From assembly GCA_002842255.1 (NCBI GenBank), contig PHCM01000126.1:1-5171 (forward strand): 5,171 bases of DNA, given 5' to 3'. Shown one piece after another: positions 1 to 5,171 of this stretch. Each line of letters begins with the position of its first letter. Within the stretch, counting starts at the first letter, position 1. The notes beneath the pieces were generated by a model that did not search any database, had not been told where the DNA came from, and saw only the letters and a list, made by a program, of their open reading frames with translations. The position numbers were made by a program, and so were the translations under genes. Source of the DNA: Betaproteobacteria bacterium HGW-Betaproteobacteria-2 (lineage in GTDB: Bacteria > Pseudomonadota > Gammaproteobacteria > Burkholderiales > Methylophilaceae).

Positions 1-6
1 TTTTTC

Positions 7-85
<79 letters not shown>

Positions 86-94
86 ATCTATTCA

Positions 95-129
95 ACGGCT
101 TAGGATAATTCCTAGGCCGTTTTTCTTTT
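95..129 (+). terminator. Rho-independent terminator of the tRNA gene
   Basis: An 11-bp hairpin pairs 95-105 with 110-120, with one G-T wobble and a TAAT loop. It is followed at once by a T-rich tract (TTTTT, C, TTTT; 120-129). It starts 10 bases after the tRNA CCA end, so it should end the tRNA transcript and insulate the downstream gene from it. Confidence 0.92.
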
Positions 130-209
130 CTGGTGTGGGGTAAATGTGGAATGCAGGTCAGGGGCGGGACATGTTTCCATTTGATTTGTTCCTGCAGGTC
201 GCGCTTGTC

Positions 210-237
210 TTGACATTAAGTTGTTTTATTAGATACT
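210..237 (+). promoter_or_regulatory. Candidate sigma70 promoter for the c-di-GMP enzyme gene
   Basis: A perfect -35 hexamer TTGACA (210-215) is followed after 16 bases by GATACT (232-237), which matches four of six -10 consensus bases. Transcription would begin near 244 and leave a leader of about 40 bases before the ATG at 283. It lies in the AT-rich spacer after the tRNA terminator, where a promoter for the long downstream gene is expected. The rest of the spacer (130-282) shows no convincing operator, riboswitch or small gene. Prediction by eye only. Confidence 0.5.
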
Positions 238-282
238 TGAATCACCGCTATAAATCGAGCTCTTGCTGTTTATCATTATTCC

Positions 283-3200
283 ATGACAAAAAAAAGCCTC
301 AACGGATACAGATTATTGGCTTGGGTGGTACTCAGTTTCGGCGTTTCTATTTCACTTGTTTTCGCGTTTTACCAGAAACAGACTGTCGAGAGAGAGGCGG
401 TCAAGCAATTCGCATTTGCTTCGGATCAGGTCTTACAAAGAATCCAGGAGCGACTGGATTCTTATCAATTGATACTCAGGGCTGGCGCCGGGCTGTTTTT
501 TGCATCGACTGCAGTGGATAGGCAGGAATGGAAGGGATTTGTCGAGCATGTCGGGGCAGACAGAATTGTTGCAGGTGTTCAGGGTATAGGTTTTTCCGAG
601 GCCATCCGGCCACATGATCTAGAACTGCATATAAACAGGATCCGTGCTGAAGGTTTTCCAGAGTACCAGGTCTGGCCTGAAGGGGAACGGGGCTTCTATA
701 GTTCCATTATCTATCTGGAACCATTCGATGCGCGCAATCAGCGTGCTTTCGGCTACGACATGTTTTCTGAACCCGTGCGACGGAAGGCAATGGAGCAGGC
801 GCGGGATAGTGGGGAAATTGCTTTGTCTGGCAAGGTTCAGCTTGTGCAGGAAACAGATGTCGATGTCCAGGCTGGTGTGCTCATGTACTTCCCAGTTTAT
901 CAGAATGGTATGCCAACAGCGACAGTGGAGCAAAGGCGTGCGGCACTAACCGGTTGGGTTTACAGTCCGTTTCGCATGCATGATCTCATGTCCGGCATCC
1001 TGTCTGGCTGGGAAGGTGCAGATGGCAGGTATGTCGATCTGCATATCTACGATGGTGCAGAAGCTTCATTGGTTACGTTGCTGTATGACAGTGATATTGA
1101 CCATGGACTTGAGAAAAATGCGATCTTCCATCAAGCAAGAACGCTGGATATTCATGGAAAGTCATGGACTCTGGAATTTGATCGCGTTGGCAACACCTCA
1201 ATTGTAAATTACGCACCGGTTTATATTGTCCTGGTTAGTGGTCTGGGTTTGAGCGGTTTGCTTTTTGCATTGCTTATGACAGTGATACATACCAGGGAAA
1301 AAGCCAATCAGATAGCAGTCCAGTTGACTGAGGATATTCGTCGTAACGAGGAAATGCTGAGAGAGAGTGAGTTTCGCTGGAAGTTTGCTATTGAAGGTAC
1401 CGGTGACGGCCTCTGGGACTGGAGTATTAATGAAGGGCGCGTATTTTTCTCTAAGCGCTGGAAGACCATGCTCGGTTATGAAGAGGATGAGATAAGCGGT
1501 ACGTTGGATGAGTGGCTGGAACGTATTCATCCGGATGACAGAGAAAAGACTTTGGCGGTTGTGCGAGATTATCTTGATGGGAAAACGCCGTATTACCTCT
1601 GCGAACATCGCGCGCGTCGCAAGGATGGAAGCTATATCTGGATTCTTGACCGGGGCATGGTCGTCAGTCGCAGTGAGGATGGTAAGCCGTTGCGCATGAT
1701 TGGCACCCATAGCGACATCACCAAGAGCAAGATGCTGGAAGCAACGCTACGAGAGAATGAAGAGCAATTGCAGGAAGCGCAACGCATCGCCAAGATCGGC
1801 AGTTGGCGACTTGATTTGGCAAGCAGGCGAGTCTCATGGACAGCTGAAGTGTCTCGTATGTTCGGTCTGGATCCGGATTTGCCGTCGCCGGATTTCACTG
1901 CATTGAAAAAGCTGTTTACTGTCGAAAGTTGGGATGCACTCAGTGCAGCATTGACCGGAGCCGAGAGCGACGGCATTCCATATGAGATAGATCTGGAGAT
2001 GGTGCGTTCCGATGGCTCGCATGGTTGGATGCATGCCCGCGGTGAGGCGGTTTTTGATGAGCATGGCAATGTGATTGCGCTGCATGGAGTTGCATCAGAT
2101 ATTACCGAACGCAAGAGCGCGGAAGAGAAGCTGTATCTGGCTGCCAGCGTGTTCAGCCATGCACGTGAAGGTATATTGGTTACGGATGCGGATGGCCTGA
2201 TTCTTGAAGTCAATGAGGCGTTTACACGAATTACCGGGTATGAGCGCGCGGAGGTTCTGGGCAAGAATCCCAGCGTACTCAAATCGGGTCGGAATGCTCC
2301 TGAGTTTTATGCTGCCATGTGGTATGAGATTGTTCACAAGGGTTATTGGTCTGGCGAAGTATGGAACCGGCGCAAGAATGGTGAAGTTTTTCCGGAACTG
2401 CTGACTATCAATTCAATCAAGGATGCTGCTGGTAAGGTCAATCAGTACGTTGGACTGTTTACGGACATCAGTCATTTCAAGGAGCATGAACAGCAACTTG
2501 AGCAGATTGCACATTATGATGCGTTGACCGGTCTTCCGAACCGGGTTCTGTTGACGGATCGTTTGCAGCAGGCGATGGCGCAGGCCAGGCGGAGCAAGCA
2601 AGCGGTGGCGGTGGCATTTGTCGATCTCGACAAGTTCAAGGAGGTCAATGACCAGTATGGGCATGAGGCCGGAGATACTGTGCTGATGATTTTTGCTGAT
2701 CGTATGAAGCAGAGTTTGCGTGCGGGGGACACTATTGCGAGATTGGGCGGTGACGAGTTCGTGGCTGTGCTACCCCAACTGTCTGATATGCAAGCTTCAC
2801 TGACTCTGATCGAGCGGCTGATTGCTCTGGCAGCGCGACCGATGGATATCGGTCAGCATATGGTGCAGGTGTCGGCCAGTGTGGGCGTGACCTATTATCC
2901 TCAAGCGGAGGAGGTGGATGGCGACCTGTTGATGCGTCAGGCGGATATGGCCATGTATCAGGCGAAAGTCGCTGGCAGGAATTGTTATCGAATTTTTGAT
3001 ATTGAGCATGACCGTAGTCTGCGCGGACACCATGAGGATATGAAAAATATTGAGCAGGCCCTGGTTCGGGGCGAGTTCCAGCTTTACTACCAGCCCAAGG
3101 TGAACATGCGTAGTGGCGAACTGATCGGTGTGGAGGCGCTGATTCGTTGGCAGCATCCGGAGCGTGGCTTGTTGAGTCCGGCAATGTTCCTGTCGGTGAC

Positions 3201-4173
3201 CGAGAATAATGCCCTGTCGGTAACGTTAGGCGAATGGGTGATTAATGCGGCATTGGTTCAGATGAAGACATGGCAATCCGCGGGGCTGCATATCCCGGTT
3301 AGCGTTAATGTCAGCGGCTACCATTTGTTGCAGGACAATTTTGTTTCCAGACTGACGCAGTTGTTATCGGAATGTCCGGAGGTCAGTCCGGATATGCTGG
3401 AATTGGAAGTGCTGGAAAGTAATGCGCTGGGTGACCTTTCCACGGTGGCGCATGTGATCAATGATTGCAAGAAGGCCGGAGTCACTTTTGCGCTGGATGA
3501 TTTCGGTACCGGATATTCCTCGCTGACTTATCTCAAGCATCTGCAGGCCGTTACACTCAAGATCGACCAGAGTTTCGTGCTTGATATGCTGGAAGATCCG
3601 GAGGATCTTGCTATTCTTGAGGGGGTGCTGGGCCTGGCCCGGGCATTCCGTCGACAGGCCGTCGCGGAAGGGGTGGAAACTCTCGAGCATGGTGAGATGC
3701 TGCTTAACATGGGATGTGAGGTTGGTCAGGGTTACGCCATTGCGTACCCTATGCCTGCAGAGTTGTTGCCTGAGTGGGTGGCACATTGGCGGCCTGATGG
3801 CACATGGCAGACGGCGACTCCTTTCGGGATCAGAAACCTGCCTTACATTTATGCCATCGTTGAACACCGGGCCTGGATTCGGGCTTTTGAGGCCGCATTA
3901 AAGGGGGAACGTGAGAGTCCGCCTGCGCTTGATTCGCACCAATGCAATTTTGGGCGATGGATAGATGCCGAGCTGAATGCAGGGGCTCGAACTGAGCCGG
4001 GTTTTGCCAAGGCTGATGCCTGTCATGTGAAGCTGCATGACCTGTCTGTGCAGATGCATCTGCTATATACCCAGGGTAGAGGTGCGGAAGCCTTGGCGCA
4101 AATGGAAAACTTGCGTGAAGCAAGCCGTGATTTGGTCGTTGAAATGAAGCAGTTGATGATGAGCGGGATTTAG
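283..4173 (+). CDS. Membrane-bound c-di-GMP cyclase/phosphodiesterase with CHASE, three PAS, GGDEF, EAL and CZB domains
   Basis: This 1296-residue inner-membrane signalling protein is predicted to make and/or degrade cyclic di-GMP. Domains in order: TM1 (about 11-30); periplasmic CHASE sensor (about 70-290, with the GVQGIGF stretch at 98-104); TM2 (about 313-335); a charged, probably coiled-coil linker; PAS1 (about 362-483), PAS2 (about 495-611) and PAS3 (about 617-735); GGDEF (about 740-905); EAL (about 922-1166); CZB (about 1188-1294). The cyclase active site GGDEF is intact at 822-826, with D781, N789 and D798, and an inhibitory RxxD site at 813-816. The phosphodiesterase site has E951 (EAL), N1009, E1042, D1072-D1073, K1093, the EGVET motif (1129-1133) and Q1149, so both activities look possible. 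CZB ligands are H1195, C1221 (in CNFGRW), H1248 and H1252. The ATG at 283 is the only standard start before TM1, since an in-frame stop lies at 238-240, but it lacks a clear Shine-Dalgarno sequence. The cytochrome b561 gene follows after 27 bases. Which activity dominates, and the ligands, cannot be read from sequence. Confidence 0.96.
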   Translation: MTKKSLNGYRLLAWVVLSFGVSISLVFAFYQKQTVEREAVKQFAFASDQVLQRIQERLDSYQLILRAGAGLFFASTAVDRQEWKGFVEHVGADRIVAGVQGIGFSEAIRPHDLELHINRIRAEGFPEYQVWPEGERGFYSSIIYLEPFDARNQRAFGYDMFSEPVRRKAMEQARDSGEIALSGKVQLVQETDVDVQAGVLMYFPVYQNGMPTATVEQRRAALTGWVYSPFRMHDLMSGILSGWEGADGRYVDLHIYDGAEASLVTLLYDSDIDHGLEKNAIFHQARTLDIHGKSWTLEFDRVGNTSIVNYAPVYIVLVSGLGLSGLLFALLMTVIHTREKANQIAVQLTEDIRRNEEMLRESEFRWKFAIEGTGDGLWDWSINEGRVFFSKRWKTMLGYEEDEISGTLDEWLERIHPDDREKTLAVVRDYLDGKTPYYLCEHRARRKDGSYIWILDRGMVVSRSEDGKPLRMIGTHSDITKSKMLEATLRENEEQLQEAQRIAKIGSWRLDLASRRVSWTAEVSRMFGLDPDLPSPDFTALKKLFTVESWDALSAALTGAESDGIPYEIDLEMVRSDGSHGWMHARGEAVFDEHGNVIALHGVASDITERKSAEEKLYLAASVFSHAREGILVTDADGLILEVNEAFTRITGYERAEVLGKNPSVLKSGRNAPEFYAAMWYEIVHKGYWSGEVWNRRKNGEVFPELLTINSIKDAAGKVNQYVGLFTDISHFKEHEQQLEQIAHYDALTGLPNRVLLTDRLQQAMAQARRSKQAVAVAFVDLDKFKEVNDQYGHEAGDTVLMIFADRMKQSLRAGDTIARLGGDEFVAVLPQLSDMQASLTLIERLIALAARPMDIGQHMVQVSASVGVTYYPQAEEVDGDLLMRQADMAMYQAKVAGRNCYRIFDIEHDRSLRGHHEDMKNIEQALVRGEFQLYYQPKVNMRSGELIGVEALIRWQHPERGLLSPAMFLSVTENNALSVTLGEWVINAALVQMKTWQSAGLHIPVSVNVSGYHLLQDNFVSRLTQLLSECPEVSPDMLELEVLESNALGDLSTVAHVINDCKKAGVTFALDDFGTGYSSLTYLKHLQAVTLKIDQSFVLDMLEDPEDLAILEGVLGLARAFRRQAVAEGVETLEHGEMLLNMGCEVGQGYAIAYPMPAELLPEWVAHWRPDGTWQTATPFGIRNLPYIYAIVEHRAWIRAFEAALKGERESPPALDSHQCNFGRWIDAELNAGARTEPGFAKADACHVKLHDLSVQMHLLYTQGRGAEALAQMENLREASRDLVVEMKQLMMSGI

Positions 4174-4188
4174 CCCATTTGGATAATA

Positions 4189-4195
4189 TAAGGAG
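4189..4195 (+). promoter_or_regulatory. Ribosome binding site of the cytochrome b561 gene
   Basis: TAAGGAG ends 5 bases before the ATG at 4201. It is a strong Shine-Dalgarno match and fixes that start. It sits in the 27-base gap after the upstream stop codon, so the downstream gene has its own efficient initiation site even if it is transcribed from the upstream promoter. Confidence 0.85.
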
Positions 4196-4200
4196 AGCTT

Positions 4201-4725
4201 ATGTTGGATGATAGCCATCAGCGTTATGGTGCCGTTACACGTTTTTTCCACTGGGTCATGGCGATACTGATAGTGGAGCAGTTTTTCAAGTTCGCCGATC
4301 GCATCAATGAAGGTGAGCACTGGCTGGGCGATACGTTCGGCCCGTTACATGGTTCCATTGGCCTTACTCTGTTGATGCTGGTGGTCCTGCGACTACTCTG
4401 GGCGATTTCGCAACGGCGGCAGCGGCCGGTCAACGAAGGATTTGAAGGGCTGATAGCCAAGGCGGCACACGGGTTGATGTATTTTTGTGTGCTGGTCATG
4501 CCTTTTTTCGGCATGCTCTATGTTTACGGCAAGGGTTATCCGGTCAAATTCTTCGGGCTGGAGTTGATCGCCAAACCTGCTGGCGAGACCGAATGGGCGA
4601 TTGCCGTCGGCGGCTTCCATTCTCCGCTTGCCATTCTGCTGGCATTACTGGTGCTGGCGCATATTGCTTCCGCGATTTATCACCGTGTGGTCAAGAAGGA
4701 TGACGTGCTGCAGCGCATGCTTTGA
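4201..4725 (+). CDS. Cytochrome b561 (CybB-type di-heme quinone-reactive membrane protein)
   Basis: A 174-residue, four-helix inner-membrane cytochrome of the bacterial b561 family, close in length to E. coli CybB (176). Hydrophobic helices lie at about 13-31, 49-69, 88-109 and 141-160. The likely heme-ligand histidines are H17 (FFHW), H50 (PLHGS), H140 (FHSP) and H154 (LAHI). Their spacing (H17 to H154, H50 to H140, H140 to H154) closely matches the four heme ligands of E. coli CybB, which supports two b hemes. H90 and H161 are further family-typical histidines. The family exchanges electrons between the quinone pool and small partners, and E. coli CybB has been described as a superoxide:quinone oxidoreductase; whether this protein shares that activity is inference. 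The start is fixed by a strong ribosome binding site. It lies 27 bases after the c-di-GMP enzyme with no terminator between them, so co-transcription is likely. The next gene converges on it from the other strand. Confidence 0.93.
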   Translation: MLDDSHQRYGAVTRFFHWVMAILIVEQFFKFADRINEGEHWLGDTFGPLHGSIGLTLLMLVVLRLLWAISQRRQRPVNEGFEGLIAKAAHGLMYFCVLVMPFFGMLYVYGKGYPVKFFGLELIAKPAGETEWAIAVGGFHSPLAILLALLVLAHIASAIYHRVVKKDDVLQRML

Positions 4726-4751
4726 CCCTTACGCAGCCAAATCCCAGGTAG

Positions 4752-5171
4752 CTAGCGAGCCGCCCCGGGTTTAGCCGTATTGAACATCTCGTTCAGCAAT
4801 TCGCCGCCCTTTTCCAGCATGAAGTAGCGGAAGCCTTCCGCCGCCTGTGAGAGGTTGCGTTTGCTGAGGGCCACCACATGCCAGGTGCGGATGATGGGGG
4901 TGTCCTGCACATCCAGCACCGCAATCTGCCGGTTCTCCAGCTCCAGGCCAATCGTGTGCAGTGAAACAAACGAGATGCCGAGATTGGCCATCACTGCCTG
5001 CTTGATGCTCTCATTGCTGGACATTTCCATGGTGATGACGGGGGAAGCCTCATGTTCGGCCAGAAATGTTTCCATGATGAAGCGGGTGCCGGAGCCATGT
5101 TCGCGCGTGATGATCTCGAACTGGTTGAGCGACTTCGGCGTGATGTTCTGTTTGTCCGCCAGTGGATGTTG
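4752..5171 (-). CDS. LysR-family transcriptional regulator, CbbR-like, C-terminal part (5' end outside window)
   Basis: The frame stays open from the right edge of the window (5171) down to a TAG stop at 4754-4752, giving 139 residues. LysR regulators have about 300 residues, so this is roughly the last 45 percent, covering part of the effector-binding domain. The N-terminal helix-turn-helix lies beyond the window. An internal ATG at 5075 is not the start, because family sequence continues upstream of it (HPLADK at fragment residues 2-7, REHGSGTR at 23-30). The stretch SSNESIKQAVMANLGIS (51-67) followed by SLHT is typical of the effector domain of CbbR and its relatives, which control Calvin-cycle or other metabolic operons according to metabolite levels. 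The target here cannot be told, because any divergently transcribed partner would lie outside the window. It converges on the cytochrome b561 gene with a 26-base gap. By eye its GC content is higher than that of the c-di-GMP enzyme gene. Confidence 0.9.
   Translation of the reverse strand, partial: QHPLADKQNITPKSLNQFEIITREHGSGTRFIMETFLAEHEASPVITMEMSSNESIKQAVMANLGISFVSLHTIGLELENRQIAVLDVQDTPIIRTWHVVALSKRNLSQAAEGFRYFMLEKGGELLNEMFNTAKPGAAR

Noticed and set aside
191..198. Perfect 8-bp palindrome CCTGCAGG near the promoter as a possible operator
   Set aside because: The symmetry stops at eight bases with no flanking half-sites and no second copy, so it is easily explained by chance.
249..254. TATAAA as an alternative -10 element upstream of the c-di-GMP enzyme gene
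   Set aside because: No acceptable -35 hexamer lies 16-18 bases upstream, and it is 33 bases from the good TTGACA.
144..521. Plus-strand open frame of 125 codons starting in the spacer and overlapping the start of the c-di-GMP enzyme gene
   Set aside because: It contains the candidate promoter, has no clear ribosome binding site or recognisable domain, and most of it runs out of frame through the well-supported TM1/CHASE coding region.
1632..2282. Minus-strand open frame of 216 codons inside the PAS region
   Set aside because: It lies wholly opposite the conserved PAS1-PAS3 coding sequence and its translation shows no domain. It is a shadow of the real gene.
4153..4187. Possible internal promoter for cytochrome b561 (TTGATG at 4153-4158, GATAAT at 4182-4187)
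   Set aside because: The 23-base spacer is too long, and a start point from the -10-like element would fall in or just after the ribosome binding site, which would make that site useless.
4707..4740. Possible bidirectional terminator between the convergent genes (GCTGC pairing with GCAGC)
   Set aside because: The stem has only five pairs around a loop of about 21 bases and no T tract follows. The 26-base gap shows no convincing terminator.

Overview
The window looks like chromosomal sequence from a Gram-negative proteobacterium, most likely a betaproteobacterium. I infer this from the protein families and their wording (a CHASE/PAS/GGDEF/EAL protein with a C-terminal zinc-binding domain, a CybB-type cytochrome b561, a CbbR-like LysR regulator), from the mid-range GC content and from the tRNA sequence. 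Assignment to a family or genus would be guesswork.

Layout, left to right. (1) A complete tRNA gene with a CAT anticodon and encoded CCA (7-85). Its acceptor stem favours the isoleucine-AUA decoder over elongator tRNA-Met. A strong intrinsic terminator follows at 95-129. (2) A 150-base spacer with a plausible sigma70 promoter (210-237). (3) A very large membrane-bound c-di-GMP enzyme (283-4173, 1296 residues): TM1, periplasmic CHASE sensor, TM2, three PAS domains, GGDEF with intact active site and I-site, EAL with the expected catalytic residues, and a C-terminal CZB (chemoreceptor zinc-binding) domain. (4) 27 bases downstream on the same strand, and probably in the same operon, a four-helix cytochrome b561 of the CybB type (4201-4725). 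(5) A convergent LysR-family regulator (CbbR-like effector domain) whose 3' part fills the right end and runs off the window (4752-5171, minus strand).

How the genes may work together: the large protein can sense a periplasmic ligand (CHASE), cytosolic signals (PAS) and zinc or oxidants (CZB), and turn these into synthesis or breakdown of c-di-GMP. The neighbouring cytochrome b561 belongs to a family that moves electrons between quinone and small redox partners; E. coli CybB is reported to oxidise superoxide. The pairing suggests, but does not prove, a link between membrane redox state or oxidative stress and c-di-GMP. No mobile elements, CRISPR arrays or obvious repeats were seen, and no gene-free stretch exceeds about 155 bases.
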